NCBI GenBank assembly: GCA_900552415.1
Contig: USAD01000103.1
Coordinates: 1-8,897, forward strand
Direction: 5' to 3'
Origin: an uncultured Parabacteroides sp.
GTDB lineage: Bacteria; Bacteroidota; Bacteroidia; Bacteroidales; Tannerellaceae
DNA length: 8,897 bases
Position numbers and translations under genes: made by a program. Positions 1-6,031 of this stretch are shown here, piece by piece. The notes under the pieces are model-generated. The model saw only the letters and a list, made by a program, of their open reading frames with translations, was not told the origin of the DNA and searched no databases. Each line of letters starts with the position of its first letter. Position 1 is the stretch's first letter.

Positions 1-39
1 CGTTTTAGTCCCCGTGAGGGAGGCTAAAACGGCTTTTTT
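1..39 (+). terminator. Rho-independent terminator of an upstream gene
   Basis: CGTTTTAG (1-8) pairs perfectly with CTAAAACG (24-31). Inside it TCCC (9-12) pairs with GGGA (18-21), leaving a 5-nt loop and a GG bulge. A T-tract (34-39) follows directly on the + strand. This is a classic intrinsic terminator for a + strand gene whose coding part lies left of the window. The stem may extend further left. It implies that the operon beginning at 291 needs its own promoter. Confidence 0.85.
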
Positions 40-290
40 ATTTCTGCGAGGTGAATCCGGATATGCCTTGATCTGGTCGCCTTGATTGTTTTTGATTACT
101 TCTTTTTTAACCCTTATGAGTCTCTTCCTTTAATTATCCGCTTGTCCATTTTGCCTTATCCCTTTTTTCTCAGGAAATGTTCGATATTTCTGATGCGGTC
201 AATTAGGACTGTAAAGAGGAAAAATGAAACACCACTAAGAAATGGACGATATCTATTTTCGCGGCGAATCCCGAACAGGTTTTGTAAATT

Positions 291-1430
291 ATGGATAGAA
301 TAATAGAGGTAAAACAAGTTCAGGGGAAAAAGGAAATGGCGGATTTTGTCGGGCTGACTGGCAAGTTGTACGCCGATAATTCCTGTTATGTCCCTGATCT
401 GGAAATGGATATTTATGATATGTTTAATCCGGCCAAAAATGCGGGGCTGGAGTTTACGGAGATGTGCCCGTTTGTCGCCTATGATGCGGAGGAAAATCCG
501 GTTGGTCGGATCGTGGGAATTATAAACCATCGGGCGAACGAGAAGTGGCAAACGAAGAATGTCCGTTTTGGTTTTATCGAGTTTATTGATGATCCGGCCG
601 TCTCAAGCGCCCTTCTCTCGGCTGTAGAGCGCTGGGGTAAGGCGCGTGGCATGGAATATATACAGGGTCCGATGGGCATATTCGATTTCGATAAGGAGGG
701 AATGCTTGTTGAGGATTTTGACCAGTTGGGCTCGATGGTCACGATCTACAATCCGCCCTATTATCCGCGTCACATGGAGGCGTTGGGTTATGAGAAAGAG
801 GTGGATTGGGTGCAGGTGCGTGTCGAGATTCCTGAGACGGTTCCTCCGAAATATGCCCGGGTGGCTCATTTGGCATGCGAGATGTTCGGGCTGCGTGTTC
901 GCAAGCTGACCAATCACGACATTTATATTAAGGGTTACGGGCGGAAGGTTTTCGAGCTCCTGAATGCCGCCTATGCGCCACTTTTCGGTTATACGGAATT
1001 ATCGGACAAGCAGATCGACCTTTATGTGAATCGTTATCTGCCTTTGATCGACAGGGAACTTGTCCCGATTGTCGAGAACGAGGCGGGCGAGATTGTTGGA
1101 GTGGCGGTCACGATGGGCAGTCTTTCCCGGGCCTTGCGGAAGACGGACGGCAAACTGTTTCCTTTCGGGTGGTTTCATCTGTTGAGGGCATTGAAATGGA
1201 AAAAGGAGGAGAATGCGGAGATGTTGTTGATCGCGGTCCGGCCGGATTATCAGGGTTTGGGTGTCAATGCCCTTTTCTTCAATGACCTGATTCCTATTTA
1301 TAACCGATATCACTTCAAGTATGCTGAAACGGGTCCTCAGTTGGAGGACAACGTGCGTGAGCTTTCGCAATGGAAGCCGTTGCATCCGGTCTTCACCAAG
1401 AGGCGCAGATGCTACAAGAAGGAATTATGA
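291..1430 (+). CDS. Large GNAT-family N-acyltransferase-like protein (379 aa)
   Basis: A 379-residue protein resembling the large GNAT-like proteins common in Bacteroidota. Near the C-terminus, the segment around VRPDYQGLGVNALF carries the Q-G-x-G acyl-CoA-binding signature of motif A (Q321, G322, G324). Upstream is a conserved-looking stretch containing GPMGIFDFDKEGM and then TIYNPPYYPRHMEALGYEKE, typical of this long subfamily. The protein is about twice the length of a simple GNAT domain, suggesting a duplicated fold. The ATG at 291 follows an AT-rich leader without a Shine-Dalgarno site. The ketosynthase gene begins 29 bp after its stop with no terminator between, so the two are probably co-transcribed. 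By inference it moves an acyl group, perhaps from the neighbouring ACP, onto an amine. Relatives of this family include YghO-like and bacterial ceramide-synthase-like proteins, as far as I recall, but the substrate here is unknown. The sequence appears intact. Confidence 0.8.
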   Translation: MDRIIEVKQVQGKKEMADFVGLTGKLYADNSCYVPDLEMDIYDMFNPAKNAGLEFTEMCPFVAYDAEENPVGRIVGIINHRANEKWQTKNVRFGFIEFIDDPAVSSALLSAVERWGKARGMEYIQGPMGIFDFDKEGMLVEDFDQLGSMVTIYNPPYYPRHMEALGYEKEVDWVQVRVEIPETVPPKYARVAHLACEMFGLRVRKLTNHDIYIKGYGRKVFELLNAAYAPLFGYTELSDKQIDLYVNRYLPLIDRELVPIVENEAGEIVGVAVTMGSLSRALRKTDGKLFPFGWFHLLRALKWKKEENAEMLLIAVRPDYQGLGVNALFFNDLIPIYNRYHFKYAETGPQLEDNVRELSQWKPLHPVFTKRRRCYKKEL

Positions 1431-1459
1431 ACACTATACATTATATATAAGAATAACCT

Positions 1460-2680
1460 ATGGAGAGAAAAGTAGTCATAACAGGCTTGGGCATCTGGTC
1501 GTGCCTGGGCCATACGCTCGACGACGTGCGCGACGCGCTTTATGCCGGCAAGAGTGGGATCGTATTTAACCCGATGAGGAAAGCGGCCGGTTTCCGTTCT
1601 GCCTTGTGCGCCTCGGTTGAGGAGCCGGACCTGAAACCGTTTGTCTCGCGTAACGCGCGTCAGTTCATGCCGGAAGAGGCTCGTTATGCCTATATGGCCA
1701 CACGGTCGGCACTCGAGCATGCCCGCTTGGATCCGGATTATATCGGGAAACATGAGGTGGGGCTTGTCTATGGCAATGATTCGGTGGCCGAGTCGACGAT
1801 GCGTTCGCTTGACCGCTTCTGGGAGTTTGGCGACACGTCGGCTTGTGGCAGTGGCGCTATTTTCCAGTCCATGAACTCGACGGTGACGATGAACCTGGCT
1901 TGTCTCTTCCGGTTGCGTGGAATCAACCTGACCTCGTCGGCGGCTTGTGCCTCGGGCTCACAGGCGGTTGGATTGGCTTATCTGTTGGTGCGTGATGGAT
2001 TACAGGATTGCGTCGTTTGTGGAGGCGCCCAGGAAACAAATCTCTATGGCGTGGCGGCGTTCGATGGCATACAGTCCTTTTCTACCCGAGAGGATGAGCC
2101 GACGAAGGCCAGTCGGCCGTTTGACGCGAGTCGCGACGGATTGGTGCCGGGCGGTGGCGCGGCGACGTTGGTCGTGGAGAGCTATGAGCATGCGGTCAAA
2201 AGAGGAGCGCCCATTCTGGCTGAGATCGTGAGTTGGGGATTTTCGGGCAATGGTGATCATATCTCGACGCCCAACGTGGATGGTCCGGCCCGTTCGATCG
2301 GGCTTTGCCTCAAGAACGGAGGCTTGATGGCCCGACAGATTGGCTATGTTAATGCCCATGCCACTTCGACCTTGGTTGGCGACAGTCGGGAGGCCGAGGC
2401 GATCGCTCAAGTGTTTGGTGATTACCGGGTGCCGGTGACCTCAACGAAGAGCCAGACAGGCCATGAGATGTGGATGGCGGGCGCCAGCGAGTTGATCTAT
2501 TCAATCCTGATGATGAAGAATGATTTTATCGCCGGTAATATCAATTTCGAGCGGCCCGACGAGAAGACGGCCTGCCTGAATATCGTACCCGAGACGCGGG
2601 AGTGCCATTTTGACCTCTTCCTTTCCAACTCCTTTGGCTTTGGGGGAACGAACTCGACGCTGGTCGTGAGAAACATGTGA
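1460..2680 (+). CDS. Beta-ketoacyl-ACP synthase, FabB/KAS I-like (406 aa)
   Basis: This enzyme condenses an acyl group held on its cysteine with malonyl-ACP to lengthen a chain by two carbons. The 406-residue protein starts with the thiolase-fold signature MERKVVITGLGI and ends with SNSFGFGGTN. The nucleophile is C163 in SSAACASGS. The two histidines are H300 in NAHATST and H335 in KSQTGHE, with K330 just before. These positions nearly match those of E. coli FabB (C163, H298, K328, H333), as does the overall length. The loop after H335 reads EMWMAGASE rather than the usual SLGAAG, which suggests a specialised substrate. It lies between the GNAT gene and the ACP gene in one direction, with short gaps of 29 and 37 bp. 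The catalytic site is complete and no break is visible. In such clusters KAS I-like enzymes usually build polyene or resorcinol-type chains rather than housekeeping lipids; that assignment is inferred from context. Confidence 0.93.
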   Translation: MERKVVITGLGIWSCLGHTLDDVRDALYAGKSGIVFNPMRKAAGFRSALCASVEEPDLKPFVSRNARQFMPEEARYAYMATRSALEHARLDPDYIGKHEVGLVYGNDSVAESTMRSLDRFWEFGDTSACGSGAIFQSMNSTVTMNLACLFRLRGINLTSSAACASGSQAVGLAYLLVRDGLQDCVVCGGAQETNLYGVAAFDGIQSFSTREDEPTKASRPFDASRDGLVPGGGAATLVVESYEHAVKRGAPILAEIVSWGFSGNGDHISTPNVDGPARSIGLCLKNGGLMARQIGYVNAHATSTLVGDSREAEAIAQVFGDYRVPVTSTKSQTGHEMWMAGASELIYSILMMKNDFIAGNINFERPDEKTACLNIVPETRECHFDLFLSNSFGFGGTNSTLVVRNM

Positions 2681-2717
2681 CAATAACGAAATATTATTAA
2701 TTAAACAGAATAGAATT

Positions 2718-2963
2718 ATGAAACGTGAAGAGATTATTGAGAAGGTGAATAGCTTGTTGTCTGAGGAATTTGAAGTTGACGCGGCCCGTTTTACGCCCGA
2801 TGCCAATGTTCGGGAGACACTTTCGTTGGATAGCTTGAGCCTGGTGGACCTGGTGGCGATCATACAGCAAACTTATCGGATCAAGATCCCGGTGGCCGAT
2901 CTGAGGAATATCCAGACATTCACGGATCTCTATGATTATATCGAATCGCATATCCAGGCGTGA
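2718..2963 (+). CDS. Acyl carrier protein (81 aa)
   Basis: A small acidic four-helix carrier protein of 81 residues, the normal ACP length. The phosphopantetheine attachment site is S39 in the DSL motif (LSLDSLSLVDLV, D38-S39-L40), at the start of helix 2. It would carry the growing chain between the ketosynthase, reductase, dehydratase and thioesterase encoded around it. No phosphopantetheinyl transferase is visible in the window, so one elsewhere must activate it. The ATG at 2718 follows an AT-rich 37-bp gap after the ketosynthase. The end of the gene overlaps a GTG (2960-2962) that opens a dehydratase-like frame, a typical translational-coupling arrangement. Confidence 0.93.
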   Translation: MKREEIIEKVNSLLSEEFEVDAARFTPDANVRETLSLDSLSLVDLVAIIQQTYRIKIPVADLRNIQTFTDLYDYIESHIQA

Positions 2964-3073
2964 TAGACGGTTTTGATGAGATCGAACGGTTGATTCCCCA
3001 ACGTGAGGGTGGAATCCGGGGAGATCGGCCGCGGGAATGGTCATTTCCATCTCCGGCTGTTGCCCGATTGTGA
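2960..3073 (+). pseudogene. N-terminal remnant of a hotdog-fold dehydratase (ApeP/FabZ-like)
   Basis: The GTG at 2960 overlaps the ACP stop (GTGA) and reads VIDGFDEIERLIPQRE. This looks like the start of a hotdog 3-hydroxyacyl-ACP dehydratase, in which (L/I)IPQRxPFVMVD-type segments are characteristic. The match stops right after QRE. The frame then runs through 20 unrelated residues to TGA at 3071-3073, overlapping the next dehydratase in another frame. It is either the 5' stump of a deleted gene, or the true N-terminus of the following dehydratase separated by a small out-of-frame deletion of roughly 20-25 nt. The coupling with the ACP stop suggests it was once a real start. Confidence 0.6.
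2992..3016. repeat. Inverted repeat spanning the dehydratase junction
   Basis: GATTCC (2992-2997) and GGAATC (3011-3016) are perfect inverted copies around a 13-nt spacer that contains the point where the two dehydratase frames meet (about 3004). CC and GG inside the spacer can extend the stem. Such structure can promote replication slippage or assembly error, but a 6-bp repeat can also occur by chance. Confidence 0.4.
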
Positions 3074-3362
3074 GGTCTATCGTGGCCATTTCCCGGGACA
3101 TCCGGTCTGCCCAGGCGTCTGTAATATCGAGACGATCCGGGAGTGTGCCATGTGCTTGTTGGGAAAACAGTTGGCGATTCGCTTGATCCGGCGATGCCGG
3201 TTGACGGCGGTGGCCTCTCCGGCGATTTGTCCGGAGTTGGATCTGTTTATCGATGCCTGTCTGGAGAATGGCGATTGGTTGATTGAGGCGAGAATGGAGG
3301 ATCATGAGAAACTTTATGTGAGTTTTAAGGGGATCATGGCCGAAATCGGGGAAAAGGCATGA
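3003..3362 (+). CDS. FabZ-like 3-hydroxyacyl-ACP dehydratase, N-terminus damaged
   Basis: Hotdog-fold dehydratase that removes water from a 3-hydroxyacyl-ACP to give the enoyl-ACP. The core reads VYRGHFPGHPVCPGVCNIETIREC. The FabZ-type catalytic pair is present: H29 in GHFPG and E43, with the normal 14-residue spacing. The product of 119 residues is slightly short. It begins directly in the first strands (VESGEIGRGNGHFHL), without the usual N-terminal segment, because the reading frame is closed upstream by two stops (2961 and 2964). The GTG at 3003 is the only available start near the core and may be accidental. It ends in a 4-bp ATGA overlap with the oxidoreductase, so translation is coupled. 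The gene may be a chimera or frameshift product (see the 2960 remnant). Activity is uncertain although the active site is intact. Confidence 0.75.
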   Translation: MRVESGEIGRGNGHFHLRLLPDCEVYRGHFPGHPVCPGVCNIETIRECAMCLLGKQLAIRLIRRCRLTAVASPAICPELDLFIDACLENGDWLIEARMEDHEKLYVSFKGIMAEIGEKA

Positions 3363-5395
3363 GGTATGACGTGATTATCATCGGGAGCGGTCTGGGAGGA
3401 TTGGCTTGCGCGCATGTTCTCTCGAAAGCCGGGATGAGCGTGTTGGTCCTTGAGAAGGGAAGGCAAGCGGGCGGTTGCCTGCAGAGCTATCGGCGTGGGC
3501 AATACTCATTTGATACCGGCTTCCATTATGTTGGAGGATTGGAAGAGGGGCAATCCCTGCATGCCGCCTTCCGGATGTTGGGGTTGCTTGACTTGCCTTG
3601 GAGACGGCTAGACAACGCTTTCGACCGGATAATGATCGGGGAGCGTCGTTTCTCGTTCGTCCAGGGTTATGAGGCGTTTGCCGAACATTTGCGAGGCTCT
3701 TTCCCTTCCGAGAACGAGGCGTTAAGAAGTTACACGACGCTCTTGCGGCAAGCGGGCGAGAGGCAACTTCGTGCGTTGGATCCGGGGAACGGAGCGGGTG
3801 ATTTTCCCGACGCGATGTTCGGGATGGCGGCTTGGCGTTATCTGACGGATCATTTCCGGGATCCTTTGCTGATTGATGTCTTGAGCGCGACCTCCCTGAA
3901 GATGGAATTGCGGAAAGCCTCCCTGCCTCTGTTCACTTTCGTGCATGGAAACGGGAGCTTTATCGAGAGTAGTTGGCGATTGGCGGGCGACGGCTCGTTG
4001 ATTGTCGATTCCCTGGTTCGGGATATCCGGGCATGGGGCGGGCAGGTCGTCTGCCGTTCGGAGGTTGTCGAACTGCTCGGGAAGGATGGACGGCTGGTTG
4101 CGGCCCGTTGTTCGAATGGCGAGCTTTACGAGGCTAAGCTGTTCATTAGTGACGCGCATCCCGCTGTCACCTGCGGCTGGATTGGCCCCGATGTCGGCTT
4201 GAGAGGTATCTATCGTCGACGGCTTGATGGCTTGGAGAATACTTTTGGGATGCTGACCGTCTCGTTGGTGATCAAGCCGCGGATGTTGAGGTATTTCAAT
4301 TGGAATCAGTATATCTACTGGCAAGGGGATGTTTGGGACTGTTGTCGGGAGGATCGGTTGGTTGGCCTTTTGGTGAGTGCCCGTGTTCCGGAGGAGGACG
4401 ATGGGTATCTGCGGCAAGTGGACCTGTTGACCCCAATGACCTGGAATCGGTTTGCCGGCTGGGAAGGAACGCGGATCGGTTGCCGTGGCGAGGATTATGT
4501 CGCCTTGAAAGAGCGGCTGGCCGATGAGTGCGTGGCGCTGGCCGAGCGTTTTATCCCGGGACTTCAACGGATGATCGAATCCCGATATATCAGTACACCG
4601 CTTACTTATGGCGATTATACGGCCACGCCCCAAGGCTCCGCCTATGGCCCTCGTAAGGATTATAATAATCCGTTGATGACGGTGCTCTCGTCGCGCACGC
4701 CGATCCGGAACTTGCTGTTGACGGGGCAAGGCTTGATGCTTCACGGTCTGCATGGGGTGACGATGACGGCGTTGCTCACTTGCGCTGAGGCCCTGGAGCT
4801 GGTCCGGGCGGCCGGACAAGATGGGGAGATTTTGCCGTTTGATGTCGCTGATGGCAGACAGGTTCAGGAGGCGTTGGATGGTTGGCACGAGCGTCATCCG
4901 TCAGACGAGATCGAGGTCCTGGTGAACAACGCGGGCATCCGGCGGGACAATGTCCTGGCATTGATGCCTGAGGAGGATTGGGACTTGGTGGTCGGCATCA
5001 CCTTGAGGGGCTTTTATAATCTAACCCGGCAACTGCTGCCGCGGATGTCGCGCCGGCGGTATGGGCGGATCATCAATATGGCGAGCGTGAGCGGCCTGTG
5101 CGGAATCCAGGGGCAGACGAACTATTCGGCGGCCAAGGGCGGATTGATCGCCGACACGAAAGCTTTGGCATTGGAGGTCGCCCGTCGGAATATCACGGTG
5201 AACGCGGTGGCGCCCGGCTTTATCAAGACGGATATGGTGGAGGGCCTGAATGAGGTGGCCTTGCGGCGAATGATCCCGCTCGGTCGTTTTGGAACGCCCG
5301 AAGAGGTGGCGGAACTGGTCGGGTTCCTGGCCTCGCCGGCGGCCGGTTATATCACGGGCGAGGTGATCTCGATCAATGGAGGGCTTCACACATGA
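3359..5395 (+). CDS. Fusion: FAD-dependent CrtI-like oxidoreductase + N-truncated FabG-like reductase (678 aa)
   Basis: Residues 1 to about 484 form a phytoene-desaturase/retinol-saturase-like flavoprotein. The FAD-binding GxGxxG is at 9-14 (GSGLGG), an acidic ribose-binding residue is E32 (VLEKG), and the C-terminal FAD segment LLTGQGLMLHGLHGVTMTAL is near 453-471. Residues about 486-678 are the second part of a FabG-type short-chain reductase: NNAG at 523-526, catalytic S576, and Y589/K593 in TNYSAAK, then NAVAPGFIKTDM and the end SINGG. The FabG half starts at what is normally its third beta strand (LPFDVAD), so about 50-60 residues with the TGxxxGIG NADPH-binding motif are missing. T548 stands where FabG has its catalytic Asn. 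No stop or start separates the halves. I read this as an in-frame deletion joining two adjacent genes. The flavoenzyme half may still work; the ketoreductase half probably cannot bind NADPH normally. It overlaps both neighbours by 4 bp (ATGA). Confidence 0.85.
   Translation: MRYDVIIIGSGLGGLACAHVLSKAGMSVLVLEKGRQAGGCLQSYRRGQYSFDTGFHYVGGLEEGQSLHAAFRMLGLLDLPWRRLDNAFDRIMIGERRFSFVQGYEAFAEHLRGSFPSENEALRSYTTLLRQAGERQLRALDPGNGAGDFPDAMFGMAAWRYLTDHFRDPLLIDVLSATSLKMELRKASLPLFTFVHGNGSFIESSWRLAGDGSLIVDSLVRDIRAWGGQVVCRSEVVELLGKDGRLVAARCSNGELYEAKLFISDAHPAVTCGWIGPDVGLRGIYRRRLDGLENTFGMLTVSLVIKPRMLRYFNWNQYIYWQGDVWDCCREDRLVGLLVSARVPEEDDGYLRQVDLLTPMTWNRFAGWEGTRIGCRGEDYVALKERLADECVALAERFIPGLQRMIESRYISTPLTYGDYTATPQGSAYGPRKDYNNPLMTVLSSRTPIRNLLLTGQGLMLHGLHGVTMTALLTCAEALELVRAAGQDGEILPFDVADGRQVQEALDGWHERHPSDEIEVLVNNAGIRRDNVLALMPEEDWDLVVGITLRGFYNLTRQLLPRMSRRRYGRIINMASVSGLCGIQGQTNYSAAKGGLIADTKALALEVARRNITVNAVAPGFIKTDMVEGLNEVALRRMIPLGRFGTPEEVAELVGFLASPAAGYITGEVISINGGLHT
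4802..4817. repeat. Hairpin at the oxidoreductase/FabG junction
   Basis: GTCCGG (4802-4807) and CCGGAC (4812-4817) form a perfect 6-bp stem with a GCGG loop. It encodes residues 482-487, exactly where homology switches from the flavoprotein to the reductase. It could have mediated the deletion or mark its end point. In GC-rich coding DNA a short stem may also be coincidental. Confidence 0.45.
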
Positions 5396-5787
5396 GCGTG
5401 ACGCTTGAGGATGTTTGCCGTGTGCCTGTACGGTTCAGTGAGATCGATTCCATGCGGCGGGTATGGCATGGCTCGTTCGTGACCTATTTTGAGGATGGCC
5501 GCGAGTCGTTCGGGCGTCATTATCCCGGAATTGGTTACGCGGACATGTGCCGGTCGGGGATTTATGCCCCGATCTATGAGATCAAGGTTCGCTATTACGC
5601 GCCTTTGCTTATCAATGAGGTGGCGGAGATTCATACATCCTATGTCTATAAGCCGGGCGCCCGTTTGGATTATGACTATCGGATCTATCGGGAAAGCGAC
5701 CATACTCTTTGTGCGGAAGGGCATACGACCCAGCTGTTTACCTGTGACAAGTGTCCGCTTCAAGGGGCAAGACCTGGATATGAATAA
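5392..5787 (+). CDS. Hotdog-fold acyl-(ACP/CoA) thioesterase, 4HBT/YbgC-like, C-terminal tail replaced
   Basis: A 131-residue thioesterase-like protein that would hydrolyse or transfer the finished acyl chain. The N-terminal RFSEIDSMRRVWHGSFVTYF corresponds to the YxDxDxxGxVxHxxY motif of the 4HBT family, with D19 and H26 as the expected active-site region. The central KVRYYAPLLINEVAEI is the usual helix-exit and strand segment. The match continues to about HTTQLFT (residue 118). The last dozen residues (CDKCPLQGARPGYE) look unlike the family and come from DNA that, in the next frame, encodes the tail of an outer-membrane barrel. The gene therefore seems to have lost its own 3' end by fusion. 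The fold is probably nearly complete. The start overlaps the previous stop by 4 bp (ATGA), so it belongs to the same operon. It is the last gene on this strand before the terminator region. Confidence 0.8.
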   Translation: MSVTLEDVCRVPVRFSEIDSMRRVWHGSFVTYFEDGRESFGRHYPGIGYADMCRSGIYAPIYEIKVRYYAPLLINEVAEIHTSYVYKPGARLDYDYRIYRESDHTLCAEGHTTQLFTCDKCPLQGARPGYE

Positions 5788-5893
5788 CGCCTTCTATAAC
5801 CGAAGCCTCACCGTCCGCCTCGTTTACCGCTTCGGCGGCTATAAGGCGAAAGAGGAGAGGGCCGTCGATACCTCACGGTTTGGGCATAAATAA
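5753..5893 (+). pseudogene. C-terminal remnant of an outer-membrane beta-barrel (TonB-dependent receptor-like) gene
   Basis: In the +1 frame relative to the thioesterase, codons from about 5753 to the TAA at 5891-5893 read FKGQDLDMNNAFYNRS, then LTVRLVYRFGGYKAK, and end in VDTSRFGHK. The pattern of an alternating strand followed by YRFGGYK and a terminal VDTSRFGH matches, to my knowledge, the ends of Bacteroidales outer-membrane barrel proteins of the TonB-dependent receptor group. Only about 46 codons remain, so the gene is a 3' stump fused out of frame behind the thioesterase. It has no start of its own and should not be functional. Confidence 0.65.
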
Positions 5894-5964
5894 AATATTA
5901 ATTAGCTTATTAGTAATGAATTAGATCAATTGTTCATATGGCATTTTGGCTCTATAAAAATGTG

Positions 5965-5994
5965 CCCGAACCCAGGCTAGAAACCGGGTTCGGG
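5965..5994 (-). terminator. Strong hairpin terminator for the minus-strand nuclease-like gene
   Basis: CCCGAACCC (5965-5973) pairs perfectly with GGGTTCGGG (5986-5994). GG/CC inside (5975-5976 with 5984-5985) extends the stem past a one-base bulge. Read on the minus strand, the stem is followed within four bases by a T-tract (ATTTTTATAG). The minus-strand stop at 6032 lies 37 bp upstream, so this most likely ends that transcript. On the + strand no T-run follows, but the stem may also hinder read-through from the operon ending at 5893. Confidence 0.75.
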
Positions 5995-6031
5995 TAGAAA
6001 ACTATAGATTTCGATCGAATACGAAAATTAA

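Noticed and set aside
41..290. Promoter for the operon
   Set aside because: No TAnnTTTG with a correctly spaced TTG could be found; near matches such as TATTTTCG have a mismatch and no -33 element. A promoter is expected here but I cannot place it.
82..303. 73-residue + strand open frame before the GNAT gene
   Set aside because: It starts at TTG, has no recognisable domain, overlaps the well-supported GNAT start, and looks like T-rich leader DNA read as Phe/Leu/Ile.
2000..2410. Minus-strand open frame opposite the ketosynthase
   Set aside because: The + strand carries catalytic ketosynthase motifs through this stretch, so the minus frame is a shadow.
3722..4897. 391-codon minus-strand open frame opposite the flavoprotein
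   Set aside because: It is an antisense shadow of GC-rich coding DNA; the + strand has clear FAD motifs and family homology, and the minus product is low-complexity and unrecognisable.
5489..5752. Upstream part of the +1 frame before the barrel tail as a real coding region
   Set aside because: This part overlaps the thioesterase core in another frame and reads as Arg/Ser-rich shadow; only the portion from about 5753 resembles a barrel.
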